Assembly (NCBI RefSeq): GCF_017498565.1
Contig: NZ_CP071794.1
Coordinates: forward strand, 744,001 to 808,000
DNA: 64,000 nucleotides
From: Parasphingorhabdus cellanae
GTDB lineage: Bacteria; Pseudomonadota; Alphaproteobacteria; Sphingomonadales; Sphingomonadaceae
Direction: 5' to 3'
The notes under the pieces are model-generated. The model made no database searches and was not told where the DNA came from. It worked only from the letters and a program-made list of their open reading frames with translations. Positions 1 to 9,264 of the stretch are shown one piece after another; positions within the stretch are counted from its first letter, which is position 1; each line of letters starts with the position of its first letter. Position numbers and translations under genes: made by a program.

Positions 1-1879
1 AAATCCGTTTGTCGGCGCGAAAGATGACCTTTCCTTGTCGATCCTGAACAAAATCGATGACCGTCGGCTTTAGCTCCCGGCCATGGTTGACGAGCATGGA
101 ATAGGCGTTGGTCAGCTTCGCCACCGTGGTATCACCTGCACCCAGTGCAAAGGATAGATAGGGCTTATAGTCGCCAATTCCCATTGTCTTGATGGTTTTA
201 ACGACGTTGTCCATACCTGAATCGTTCGCAGCGCGAACCGTCATCAAGTTACGAGACTGTTCGACGCCCCAGCGCAGAGTCTGCGCCCCGGCACCCCGCG
301 CACCACCGAAATTACGGAAGCATTTGCGCCCCAATGCAGCGGATTGGTAAACACAGAAGGGGCTGTCAACAATGATCGTTGCCGGCGTCATCCCCTGATC
401 GAGCGCAGTCGCGTAAACAAATGGCTTGATCGTCGAACCTGGCTGTCGTTCGGCCTGTGTCGCGCGGTTGAATGAACTCATCCGGTCATCAAATCCGCCC
501 TGCATCGCCCAAATTCGACCATTTCGTGGGTTTTGCACGACCATACCACCAGATACTTTCGGTACGTTGCGCAGAATATAGTTGCTCCCGCCTGCCGGAC
601 TGACGGCGATGATATCACCAGCCGCCAACTTGCTGGGTGCATTACCCAAACGACCGGTGGTGCCATCTGTAAAGCCAATTTCAGCGCTATTGCCTTGGCG
701 GCTCAAAGCGACGGCAATCCGCCAGTCGGCATAGTCGGTATTGATGAACGTGGATGCCAAGCGCCGGGCCCATTTATCATCCATTTCGATTTTATTGATC
801 GGCCCGCTCCAAGCCTTGCCGCGGCTATACCGTAGCAAACCGGTGCGTAGAGCGTCTTTGGTATATTCTTGCAATTCGGGATTTAGTGACGTCCTGACCC
901 AAAGCCCGCCGGAATAGACGCTATACGGTCCTGCGTCTTCGGTCTCGCCAAATTGTTCGATCAACTGACGGCGCACTTCTTCGATAAAATAACCACCCAC
1001 ACGCTCAAATCGAGCGCCGCGAGAGCGAATAGCTCCTAGCGGTTGAGCAACGGCTTGATCATGCTGTACCTGCGTGATCCAGTCATTGTCCAGCATCCGG
1101 CCCAAAGCCCAGTCGCGGCGATTAATTGCGCGCTGTTCGTTATTTTCCGGCCTATAGTTGGATGGTCCTTTTGGAAGGATTGCGAGATAAGCCATTTCAT
1201 GCAGGGCCAGCTCATCGACATCCTTGCCGAAATAAGCCTGTGCCGCAGCTTGTACACCGTAAGCATTTCGGCCGAGGAAAATCTGGTTGAGATAAAGTTC
1301 AAGAATTTCCTGCTTCGTCAGGACTTCTTCGATGCGATAAGCAAGCAACGCCTCGCGCACTTTCCGGCGGTAGGAAACTTCGTTGGTCAGCAGCAGGTTT
1401 TTGGCGACCTGTTGCGTGATGGTGGACGCACCGATGGGCCTGCCGCTGCTGGAAATATTGCTGACGATCGCGGTCGCAATACCCGGATAATCAAGCCCGC
1501 CATGTTCAAAAAAGGTCCGATCTTCCGCCGCCAGATAGGCGCGCACCAACAACGCGGGATATTCGGCATATTCCAGCTGCACCCGACGTTCCCGCGCATA
1601 GCTGTGCACCGGCTCGCCATCATAAGCCCGCACCATGGTCGGAAGCGGTGGTTCATATTGCTGAAGCATTGTCGCGTCAGGCAAATCGCGTGCAAAAAGC
1701 ACCCAGATAAGTAACCAGCCCAGCAAACATAGCGCCACAAAGGCCAGAAACAGACGAAACAGGCGTTTTTGCCACAGCTTTTCTATCCGGCTTATAAAAC
1801 CGCCAGTATTACGCTCCAGCTTGTAAGCGAGACTTTCCGCTGTGCTGGCGCCATCTTTATCGGGTGTATTTTCGACCAT
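1..1879 (-). CDS. mrcA: Penicillin-binding protein 1A (class A PBP), C-terminus beyond window
   Basis: Bifunctional peptidoglycan glycosyltransferase/transpeptidase anchored in the inner membrane and acting in the periplasm. The frame is open from ATG at 1879 to the left edge, about 626 codons. Order: a short cytoplasmic stretch, one membrane segment (around residues 45-62), a GT51 domain with the catalytic-Glu motif AAEDRTFFEHGG, then a transpeptidase domain with the SxxK serine motif in PGSTIKPF (near residue 480) and an SRN (SxN) motif; the KTG motif must lie beyond the edge. It follows the amidase gene on the same strand with a 134-bp gap, a pairing familiar in alphaproteobacteria. Start chosen because this ATG precedes the membrane anchor by about 40 residues. 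Family certain; symbol by homology. Confidence 0.93.
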   Translation of the reverse strand, partial: MVENTPDKDGASTAESLAYKLERNTGGFISRIEKLWQKRLFRLFLAFVALCLLGWLLIWVLFARDLPDATMLQQYEPPLPTMVRAYDGEPVHSYARERRVQLEYAEYPALLVRAYLAAEDRTFFEHGGLDYPGIATAIVSNISSSGRPIGASTITQQVAKNLLLTNEVSYRRKVREALLAYRIEEVLTKQEILELYLNQIFLGRNAYGVQAAAQAYFGKDVDELALHEMAYLAILPKGPSNYRPENNEQRAINRRDWALGRMLDNDWITQVQHDQAVAQPLGAIRSRGARFERVGGYFIEEVRRQLIEQFGETEDAGPYSVYSGGLWVRTSLNPELQEYTKDALRTGLLRYSRGKAWSGPINKIEMDDKWARRLASTFINTDYADWRIAVALSRQGNSAEIGFTDGTTGRLGNAPSKLAAGDIIAVSPAGGSNYILRNVPKVSGGMVVQNPRNGRIWAMQGGFDDRMSSFNRATQAERQPGSTIKPFVYATALDQGMTPATIIVDSPFCVYQSAALGRKCFRNFGGARGAGAQTLRWGVEQSRNLMTVRAANDSGMDNVVKTIKTMGIGDYKPYLSFALGAGDTTVAKLTNAYSMLVNHGRELKPTVIDFVQDRQGKVIFRADKRI

Positions 1880-2013
1880 ATACCGGGCTATCTAGCATTA
1901 TCAGAACCATTTTCCAGCGAATATCGACGAAAAATTTTATTGGCCCAGCGCAAGACAGAGGAAGTACCACCAAGTATCGCTTATTCGAGAAAAAACGGTT
2001 CAGCAGTTAACGT

Positions 2014-3257
2014 CTAGCGCTGCGCCAGTTTTCTCGCGAAATGTGCTTCAATCGCGTTGGCAATGCCAATAGCCACTTTCGATTGACCAGAGCTTGAGCT
2101 GAGCAGCGCAACATCTTCCTTGTTGGTTAGATAGCCCGTCTCAAACAAAACCGACGGTATATCCGGCGCTTTCAGGACAACCAATGAAGCAAACCGATGG
2201 GGATTACCGCGAAATTTTATCATACGCTTGCCTTCTCGGATCAGCAATTTTGCAAAATCGGCAGAGACATTCATTGTCTCTCGCTGAGTCAAATCGATAA
2301 GAATGGACGAGACATCCTGATTGGCACCGCCCAAATTTACACCGTTGATGATATTTGAACGATTTTCCCGTGCCGCCAATTTGGCAGCTTCCCGGTCAGA
2401 AGCGACCTCCGACAGGGTGTAAACCGTCGCACCGTTGGCGGACTGATTGCCAGCGGCATCAGCGTGAATGGATATGAACAAATCCGCATTGAGGCGCCGC
2501 GCAATGCCGTATCGCTCTTCGAGAACCAGATATTTGTCGGTGTCTCGCGTCATCGCTACCCGGACCCGTCCGCTCGAAACCAGCTGGTCGCGCACGGCCT
2601 TCGCTATGGCCAGCACCACACTTTTTTCATATTTTCCGCTATGTGGCGAAACCGCTCCGGGGTCATGACCGCCATGGCCGGCATCAATGACGACCAAAGG
2701 CCTGCTCTCATCTTCGGGGCCTTCAATTTTCGGCAGAGCCACCTTGTCCTGTGGTTTCCCGAGCGGCATTTTCACACTATAGGACTTCTTCGGTGGTTCT
2801 GCACGCAAATGAGCCGGTGGAAGGAAGGACTTACGACCGGTCCCGATCGCATCCCCCCAACGGACTGCATATTCAGTTTGAGACTTTTTCCATCAGCAGA
2901 AAAACTCCCACCGGTGATGACAGCCGGACGATCCAAGTCAAAAACGATCCGCGCTGTGTTGGGATTATATTGCCCCTGACGCACCGATTTAACCATCCCT
3001 GTGGCACGACCCCCGCGCCCCGCTTTACCACCCTTTATATCTACAGCAATCCGGTCCGGGCCAAGCAGCGAAAAAGTCGATGCACTCTCAACAAAGCCAT
3101 CAAAAGAAACAGTGATTTGGCCACCATTCGCATCAATACGGCTCACTGAACCCGCATTTGCAGGGTTTCCAATCAATAGTGAGGTAGCTAAAATTGCTGC
3201 GAAAGGCATAGCCGCCTTATGCAATGCGCCAGCCATATCGGTCCAGTTAAAATTCAT
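2014..3257 (-). pseudogene. amiC: N-acetylmuramoyl-L-alanine amidase (AMIN + Amidase_3), frame broken at a G6 run
   Basis: Periplasmic zinc amidase that cleaves the peptide stem from peptidoglycan during cell separation. Codons from 3257 give a signal peptide and an AMIN domain, then hit a stop at 2772 in an unnatural tail. From about 2855 downward a second frame continues with a Pro-rich linker and a full Amidase_3 domain: zinc ligands in IDAGHGGHDPGA, the Glu in KYEKSV, His in ISIHADA, and the catalytic Glu in VLFETGYL. Adding one base to the six-C run at 2853-2858 (six G on the coding strand) joins the frames into an intact gene of about 413 residues. Hence a sequencing or assembly slip, a recent mutation or a slippery/phase-variable tract. 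Translation of the second half alone would need the TTG at 2808 and would lack an export signal. Confidence 0.85.
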
Positions 3258-3300
3258 ATCGGCAGCATCGTCCTTGGTTTCTTGCCATACAACGCAGTAA

Positions 3301-3790
3301 AAACTCGGTTAAGGATGAATTTATAAGCTCTCGTGAAATGACATGGTTAACAACAAATTTACCATGTTTGCGATGAACTTAACTCAATTTATAACTTCGC
3401 AATAATTGTGATCCGGTCTGGAGATAGTTTGTGTTGCCGATTTGCTATTGCGGTGCTAGCACCCCATTTGTGTTGTTATAAAACGTTATAAAACGGCACA
3501 AATTAAACTGGATATTTATCCGGTATATACAGGTTGAAGCGACATGAGGCATGACATCTCCGGCTCCGGAACTCTTCCACAGGGAAGCGTTTCTATGGAC
3601 GGAAAGACCCTGGCTAACGGCCCGGGCCATGCATTTGTCGCAGACACATTTTTTTCAGAAACAATTGAATTTAACCGGATGACGCCGCCCGCTCCCCCTA
3701 TTTTGGCAGCGCGCAAGAAGACGTCATCCCTTTTATATTGCATGGCCCCGCCGGGTTCCGATCCGGCGCGCTATGCCAGGAGTATATTGA
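3301..3790. other. Divergent intergenic region and probable rne 5' leader
   Basis: About 490 bp lie between the divergent amidase and RNase E genes. Besides the CtrA-like sequences, it holds a perfect tandem of TTATAAAACG at 3476-3485 and 3486-3495, and an AGGAG ribosome-binding site just before the rne ATG. A short frame opening at 3544 overlaps the start of rne in another frame and looks like chance coding. RNase E mRNAs commonly carry long autoregulatory 5' leaders, so part of this stretch is probably that leader; no promoter could be fixed with confidence. Confidence 0.5.
3344..3362 (-). promoter_or_regulatory. CtrA-like box upstream of the amidase
   Basis: On the minus strand this reads TAAA-N7-TTAACCAT, matching 11 of 12 positions of the extended alphaproteobacterial CtrA consensus TTAA-N7-TTAACCAT. 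It lies about 87-105 bp upstream of the amidase ATG at 3257. A weaker TTAA-N7-TTTA match sits at 3310-3324. CtrA control of a division amidase would be sensible, but this is a motif match only. Confidence 0.4.
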
Positions 3791-6481
3791 ATGACAACGC
3801 GCATGCTAATCGACGCGCGCCACCAGGAAGAAACCCGGGTGGCGGTCGTAAAAGGGAACAAAATTGAAGAGTTCGATTTTGAATCTTCGGACCATAAACA
3901 GCTAAAAGGCAATATTTATCTAGCAAAAGTAACGCGAGTAGAACCCTCCCTACAGGCGGCTTTTGTTGACTATGGCGGGAACCGTCACGGTTTCCTGGCA
4001 TTTAGCGAAATCCATCCCGACTATTATCAGATACCAAAAGAAGACCGCGAACGCTTGCTTGCCGAAGAAGCCGAACATGCAGCGGAAGAAGCGCAGCTGC
4101 GGGAGCGTGAAGAAGAAGAAGGTGAAGGTCCGGCCGACGTCATCGCATCAGAAGCGACCGAAGAACTGGATGACGCAGTCGAGGATGTCGAAAAAGACGA
4201 AAGCGTTGATACGATCGATGTCAGCGAAGGCGAAGTTCCTACCGAAGACGCTAACGAAGATGATGACGGAGACGACGAAGACGCTAGCGATAGCGATTCT
4301 GCTGACGAGGATGTTTCCGATGAAAATACCAAGCCCAAGGGCCGTGGCGGGCGCGGCAAAGGCCGCAATCGGGGACGCGGCGGCCGTGGCGGCAAAGGCA
4401 ATGTAGCCAAAGCCAGTGACCAAGCGCGTCAAAAACGCATGGCGTTGCGCAAGCGTTACAAAATTCAGGATGTTATTCAGCGCCGTCAAGTTGTATTGGT
4501 TCAAGTCGTCAAAGAAGAGCGTGGCAACAAAGGCGCAGCCCTCACCACTTATTTGAGCTTGGCCGGACGCTACTGCGTTTTGATGCCCAACACATCCCAT
4601 GGCGGAGGCATCAGCCGGAAAATCAATAATGCCGGCGACCGGAAGCGGTTAAAAACGATCATCGCCGATCTCAAATTGCCCAGCACCATGGGCTGCATCG
4701 TGCGGACGGCCGGTCTGTCGCGCACCAAACCTGAAATTAAACGGGATTTTGATTATCTCGCACGGCTTTGGGACGAAATTCGGGAAAATACGCTGGGAGC
4801 AGTGGCACCCAAATTAATCCACAGCGATAGCGATCTGATCAAACGCGCGATCCGCGACATATATAACCGCGAGATTGAGGAAGTTCTTGTCGAAGGCGCT
4901 GAAGGATATGCTGCCGCGAAAAACTTCATGAAATTGCTCATGCCCAGCCATAGCCGGCGGGTCAAAAGCTATGCCGATCCGGTATCATTGTTCCAGCGCT
5001 ATGGCGCGGAAGATCAATTGTCCGCGATGTATCAGCCGGAAGTCCAGCTAAAGTCTGGCGGTTATCTGGTCATCAATCCGACAGAAGCTTTGGTATCCAT
5101 CGATATCAACTCAGGCCGTTCCACCCGCGAACACGGGATTGAAGCGACCGCAGTGAAAACCAACCTTGAAGCAGCGGCGGAAATTGCCCGTCAACTGCGG
5201 CTGCGCGATATGGCCGGGCTGGTGGTCATCGATTTCATCGACATGGACCGTAACGGGAATATCCGCAAAGTCGAACGGGCCATGCGCGATGCTTTGAAAA
5301 ACGACCGTGCACGCATTCAGGTTGGCCGGATTTCAAGCTTTGGCTTGCTTGAGATGAGCCGCCAACGTTTGCGTACGGGTGTCTTGGAGGCATCAACCAA
5401 AGTCTGCCCGCATTGCGAAGGCACAGGGTTGGTGCGTACAGCATCCTCCTCTGCTCTCTCAGCGCTGCGACTGCTTGAAGAAGAAGCGGCTAAGGGCAAA
5501 GCCAGCCAGATTACGCTTACTGCCAGCCAGGAAGCGACTATTTATGTGCTGAACAGCAAGCGTCATGAAATTGATGACATCGAAAAACGCTATGGTGTTT
5601 CGATCGAAATCACACCGGATGGTGAAACAGAAGGCGCCCGCATGGAAGTCAAGGGCTCCGGCGGTCCTCCCAAAAATGCGCCGAAATTTGAACCAATTGT
5701 CGACGAAGAAGATGATGATGACGACATTGTCGATGCGGCCGAACAGGCAGGGGAAGCCGAAGACCGTCCCCGTAAACGGCGGCGTCGGCGCGGACGGCGC
5801 GGACGCGGTTCCGATCGCAATAACGAAGCCAGCAACGAATCTGGCGAAGGCGACAACCGCAACGACCAAAATCAATCAAAGAGCGATGGCGAAGGCAAAG
5901 CGAAGACCTCAGAAGATGGCAGTGATGATGGCGATAAACCAAAACCGCGCCGGTCTCGTGGTGGCCGCACCCGTAAGCCAGCAGGCGATGCAGTCGCTGT
6001 TAAAGAAGGCGCGGATGCACCGGCGGCAGAAGCCAGTTCCGATGATACTGCAAAACCCGCGGAAAAGCCAAAAAGAGCTAGCCGCTCGCGCAAGAAGACC
6101 GATGCTCCGGCTGATGGATCAGGCGACGCGCCAGCAGTAGATGATGGTGCAGCGAAAGATGCTGAAGAAAAACCGAAGCGCCGCCGCGCCCCGCGCAAGG
6201 CGAAAGCGGCCTCTGAAGCATCGACTGAAACGTCAGGTGAAGCAAAACCCGCAAAACCGGCGGCCAAAAAAGCGCCACGGTCGAGAGCGAAGAAAGCTGA
6301 TACCGACGGCACTGATGCAGCCGAGAAGCCGGCAACAAAATCTGCGGCTAAGCCAGCTGCAAAAAAAGCGGCGGCTAAAAAGCCAGCCGCCAAAAAAGCA
6401 GATGACGAAGCTGCAAAGGAAACCGCGACTGAAAAAACCGGTACGCCCCGAGGCGGCTGGTGGCAACGAACATTCGGTTGA
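3791..6481 (+). CDS. rne: Ribonuclease E
   Basis: Single-strand endoribonuclease and likely degradosome scaffold, 896 residues. The S1 domain starts near residue 36 and is interrupted by a long insertion (about residues 90-215), first Asp/Glu-rich and then a Gly/Arg block, typical of alphaproteobacterial RNase E. The DNase I-like catalytic aspartates are D438 (in VSIDINSGR) and D481 (in VVIDFIDMD), with the same 43-residue spacing as E. coli D303/D346. The zinc-link cysteines are C539 and C542 (CPHC). From about residue 620 the protein becomes a disordered, Arg-rich then Lys/Ala/Pro-rich tail resembling histone H1, the expected place for RNA and partner binding. ATG 3791 follows AGGAG. Transcribed divergently from the amidase. 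Confidence 0.96.
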   Translation: MTTRMLIDARHQEETRVAVVKGNKIEEFDFESSDHKQLKGNIYLAKVTRVEPSLQAAFVDYGGNRHGFLAFSEIHPDYYQIPKEDRERLLAEEAEHAAEEAQLREREEEEGEGPADVIASEATEELDDAVEDVEKDESVDTIDVSEGEVPTEDANEDDDGDDEDASDSDSADEDVSDENTKPKGRGGRGKGRNRGRGGRGGKGNVAKASDQARQKRMALRKRYKIQDVIQRRQVVLVQVVKEERGNKGAALTTYLSLAGRYCVLMPNTSHGGGISRKINNAGDRKRLKTIIADLKLPSTMGCIVRTAGLSRTKPEIKRDFDYLARLWDEIRENTLGAVAPKLIHSDSDLIKRAIRDIYNREIEEVLVEGAEGYAAAKNFMKLLMPSHSRRVKSYADPVSLFQRYGAEDQLSAMYQPEVQLKSGGYLVINPTEALVSIDINSGRSTREHGIEATAVKTNLEAAAEIARQLRLRDMAGLVVIDFIDMDRNGNIRKVERAMRDALKNDRARIQVGRISSFGLLEMSRQRLRTGVLEASTKVCPHCEGTGLVRTASSSALSALRLLEEEAAKGKASQITLTASQEATIYVLNSKRHEIDDIEKRYGVSIEITPDGETEGARMEVKGSGGPPKNAPKFEPIVDEEDDDDDIVDAAEQAGEAEDRPRKRRRRRGRRGRGSDRNNEASNESGEGDNRNDQNQSKSDGEGKAKTSEDGSDDGDKPKPRRSRGGRTRKPAGDAVAVKEGADAPAAEASSDDTAKPAEKPKRASRSRKKTDAPADGSGDAPAVDDGAAKDAEEKPKRRRAPRKAKAASEASTETSGEAKPAKPAAKKAPRSRAKKADTDGTDAAEKPATKSAAKPAAKKAAAKKPAAKKADDEAAKETATEKTGTPRGGWWQRTFG

Positions 6482-6488
6482 TATTACC

Positions 6489-6526
6489 CAACCGGCTTTT
6501 GCACTATTATGAGTAGAAGCCGGTTG
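6489..6526 (+). terminator. Hairpin after rne (terminator or processing site)
   Basis: A perfect 10-bp inverted repeat, CAACCGGCTT / AAGCCGGTTG, extendable to 14 bp with wobble pairs, begins 7 bases after the rne stop. It is followed by GTAATTTC, not a strong T run, so it may be a weak terminator or an mRNA 3'-end stabiliser ahead of the next gene. Confidence 0.55.
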
Positions 6527-6601
6527 TAATTTCATCGAAGGTTAAGCCTGCTCATGCCAATAGAAAGGTATATTCGCCCGAGCTTTATCCAGAGGAAATT
6601 C

Positions 6602-8005
6602 ATGTCATTGCCGAATGATAATAAACGCAAAGCTTTTGCCCGCTTTTCACTGCCTCGTATCGGGCAGGTGATCACCGCCCTGTTTGCTATGATCGCGATT
6701 ACTGTTCAACCGGTTGCGGCCCAATCCATACTCCGCGATGCGGAGACCGAAGCTCTGTTCAGCGATATGGTTGCGCCTCTGGTTGCGGTTTCGGAACTGG
6801 ACGCCAAAGATGTTGAAGTCATCCTGATCAACAGCAACCAGATCAACGCTTTTGTTGCGGGTGGCCAGCGCATGTTTTTCTATTCGGGCACAATTGCCGC
6901 AGCCGATACCGCTGTCGAAATTCAGGGCATTATGGCGCACGAACTTGGCCATATTACGGGCGGTCATATCATCCGGTTCGATGAAGGCATCAAAACTGCG
7001 ACAGGCATTACCATTCTCAGCCTGATCTTGGGCGCGGCGGCCATCGCGGCCGGCGCTGGTGATGCTGGCGCCGGCATCTTGGCTGCTGGTCAACAGGCTG
7101 CAACCGGTAAATTCCTCGCCTTCAGTCGGGTGCAGGAGCGTGCCGCTGATAGCGCTGGCGCTCGTTACCTTTCAGCCGCGGGTATTACGGGACGCGGCTC
7201 GATTGATTTTTTCAAAAAGCTGCAAAATTACGAATTTCGTTTGGGTATCCCGCAAGAGGATAGCTATGGCCGCACCCACCCGCTCTCTGGCGAACGTGTC
7301 AGCTTGCTCCGCGATGTTTATCAGGCCGATCCCGCATGGGACACGCCCCCTGATCCCAAGATTGAGGCCCGTTTTCAACGCGTGAAAGCAAAGCTGCTCG
7401 GCTTTACTAATGAACCGAACACGACACTGCGTGAATTTCCTGAAAGCGATCAAAGTGTCCCGGCGCGCTATGCGCGTGCTTATGCCTGGCACAAAAGTGC
7501 TTATCCCGACCGCGCCCTGATGGAGGTGAATAACCTTCTGAAAGACGCACCAAATGACCCGTATTTTCTGGAATTGCATGGGCAGATTTTGCTCGAATCC
7601 GGCAGACCGGATGAAGCCCTTGAATCGCTGCGTAAAGCGGTACGGCTGACCAACAATCAGCCTCTCATTGCCAGCCTCTTTGGTCATGCGCTTATCGCGA
7701 CCGAAGATGAAACCCATTTTGCAGAAGCGCAGCGTGTGTTGAAAGCGGCCGTCGTTAAAGATAACCGCAATCCATTTGCCTGGTATCAGCTCGGCGTGGT
7801 TTATTCACAGCAAGGTGACACAGCCCGGGCACAGTTGGCAACGGCGGAAAGCGCCTTGTTGCAACGCAACTATGGTAGCGCCATTCGCAGCTCGCAAATT
7901 GCGATGGCCGGCATCAAGGAAAATACGCCGGAATGGATTCGGGCGCAGGATATTTCTCTAATAGCGAAAAATGAGTTTGAGCGATCGGACCAACGTCGCC
8001 GCTAA
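6602..8005 (+). CDS. M48 family metalloprotease with TPR repeats (BepA/YfgC-like)
   Basis: Probable periplasmic zinc protease, 467 residues, of the group that handles outer-membrane protein quality control. A hydrophobic signal segment (VITALFAMIAITVQPVAAQS) ends near residue 40. The HExxH zinc site HELGH is near residue 113, followed by a second GGHII helix and the downstream ERAADSAGARYL glutamate motif. The C-terminal half has tetratricopeptide-type helices (DPYFLELHGQILLESGRPDEAL and on). ATG 6602 is preferred to the upstream ATG at 6554 because AGAGGA lies a few bases before it and it puts the signal peptide near the N-terminus. It is 120 bp downstream of rne, which may be cotranscribed. 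Substrate unknown. Confidence 0.9.
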   Translation: MSLPNDNKRKAFARFSLPRIGQVITALFAMIAITVQPVAAQSILRDAETEALFSDMVAPLVAVSELDAKDVEVILINSNQINAFVAGGQRMFFYSGTIAAADTAVEIQGIMAHELGHITGGHIIRFDEGIKTATGITILSLILGAAAIAAGAGDAGAGILAAGQQAATGKFLAFSRVQERAADSAGARYLSAAGITGRGSIDFFKKLQNYEFRLGIPQEDSYGRTHPLSGERVSLLRDVYQADPAWDTPPDPKIEARFQRVKAKLLGFTNEPNTTLREFPESDQSVPARYARAYAWHKSAYPDRALMEVNNLLKDAPNDPYFLELHGQILLESGRPDEALESLRKAVRLTNNQPLIASLFGHALIATEDETHFAEAQRVLKAAVVKDNRNPFAWYQLGVVYSQQGDTARAQLATAESALLQRNYGSAIRSSQIAMAGIKENTPEWIRAQDISLIAKNEFERSDQRRR

Positions 8006-8102
8006 AGCCCCGCTTCATTAAATTCTCACCCCGTCTGTAACAATTGTGGACAAGCGAACGAAGCTTCGACATGGAGGCTTTATCCTCAGGGAATGGTAAA
8101 AC

Positions 8103-8882
8103 GTGGAAAATAATAGAAAGTGGATGATTATGGCAGGTGGCGTTTTGGCCATAGCAGCGGCCGCGACCGTGTGGTTTATGCAGTCCAGTGGCCCATCGGC
8201 AGGCGAAGAGGCCACACAGGCCGCTTTGGCAGCTGGAATCGATAGCAAGGAACAGGCAGCGATCGAAGCTATTGTCCGCGATTATATTCTGAAAAACCCG
8301 GAAATCATCCCCGAAGCGGTTGAGATATTGCAAACTCGGCAAAAAGCCGCAGCAATTAATGAAATCCGCAAGGACATAGAGACACCATTTGCCGGTGCCG
8401 CTTTTGCAGGCAATCCCAATGGTGATGTTATTATAGTTGAATATTCCGATTTTGCCTGCCCCTATTGCAAACAGACTACGGCCGATATTGATCGGATGCT
8501 GAAAGAAGACAAGAATATCAAAGTCGTATTCCGCGAACTTCCTATCCTGAGCGAAGCCAGTAACGATGCTGCCTTGATGGCTTTAGCGGCGGCGAAGCAA
8601 GGCAAATACTACGCCTTTCACAAAACAATGTTTGCAACCGGACGCCCTACCCCGTCGACGATTGAAAGTGCGGCCAAAGAAGTTGGTCTGGACATGGCCG
8701 CTGCGCGCAAATTCATTGCCACGCCCGAAGCGCAGCAGGAAGTGCAAAGCAATATCGAAGTCGCCCGCAAGCTGCAATTTACCGGCACACCCGCTTTTGT
8801 TGTTGGCAACCAGACCGAGGTCGGAGCCGTTGGTTATGATGGCCTGAAAGAAATGATCGCCAAGGCGCGCGGCTCGAAATAA
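8103..8882 (+). CDS. DsbA-family thiol:disulfide oxidoreductase (Com1-like)
   Basis: Membrane-anchored or exported thioredoxin-fold protein of 259 residues that would oxidise or isomerise cysteines in periplasmic proteins. Residues 8-25 form the N-terminal hydrophobic segment; a helical stretch (residues 45-85) precedes the thioredoxin domain, as in the Com1/27-kDa outer-membrane DsbA relatives. The active site is CPYC at residues 119-122 (FACPYCKQT). A cis-Pro appears in FTGTPAFVVG. The start is GTG at 8103; ATG at 8124 is an alternative. It sits 97 bp after the M48 protease, so both may form an envelope quality-control unit. Confidence 0.88.
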   Translation: MENNRKWMIMAGGVLAIAAAATVWFMQSSGPSAGEEATQAALAAGIDSKEQAAIEAIVRDYILKNPEIIPEAVEILQTRQKAAAINEIRKDIETPFAGAAFAGNPNGDVIIVEYSDFACPYCKQTTADIDRMLKEDKNIKVVFRELPILSEASNDAALMALAAAKQGKYYAFHKTMFATGRPTPSTIESAAKEVGLDMAAARKFIATPEAQQEVQSNIEVARKLQFTGTPAFVVGNQTEVGAVGYDGLKEMIAKARGSK

Positions 8883-9060
8883 TCTCGTACTCAAGACTGG
8901 CTCGCCGCTGCATTTTGCGTTCACCCTTCAACAGGCGCCGGGTGAGAGCCGTGAGCGGCCCGATAATGAAGGAAAAGCCTTTCCTACAGGCCCGGATTGA
9001 TAGTAGAATTCATATGGCTCTTTCTCAGTTCTAAATCTTGATTACCAACGCAAATGCTGT

Positions 9061-9264
9061 GTGATTTGTGTGAACTTTGAAAGAGATTTGCACAACAGAA
9101 AGTCGCTGTATGGACTGCACGCAGTTTGTAAAGTTCGTCCAAAAATGAAAATCGAGATCACTGTGACTTGTGTGAACTTTGGAAAATATCGGTCAGCAGA
9201 ACGGCGCCCTCAAGCACCTTGTACACTTTGTAAACTTAAGCTGAATTTAGGTGCTTTCCGCTCG
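9061..9264 (+). repeat. Imperfect 102-bp tandem duplication with four TGTRAASTT cores
   Basis: The 364-bp gap between the DsbA-like gene and rlmE contains two units of 102 bp, 9061-9162 and 9163-9264. Each begins GTGAYTTGTGTGAACTTTG and contains a later TTTGTAAASTT. The shared nonamer TGTRAASTT starts at 9069, 9127, 9171 and 9229, spaced 58, 44 and 58, which gives an exact 102-bp period. The second unit runs 18 bp into the 3' end of rlmE. A GTG-started frame of 80 codons spans both units, but its repeating Cys-Val-Asn-Phe pattern follows from the DNA repeat; I do not call a gene. Confidence 0.7.

Noticed and set aside
1043..1714. Long plus-strand frame opposite PBP1A
   Set aside because: It is antisense to a clearly coding PBP1A sequence with intact motifs; the translation shows no domain and an unnatural composition.
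3544..3867. Frame of 107 codons before and into rne
   Set aside because: Overlaps the start of rne in another frame, has no recognisable domain and is not needed to explain the leader; kept only as a remark on the leader.
5872..6393. 173-codon frame opposite the RNase E tail
   Set aside because: Ala/Phe/Ser-rich low-complexity translation mirrors the Lys/Ala-rich tail of RNase E.
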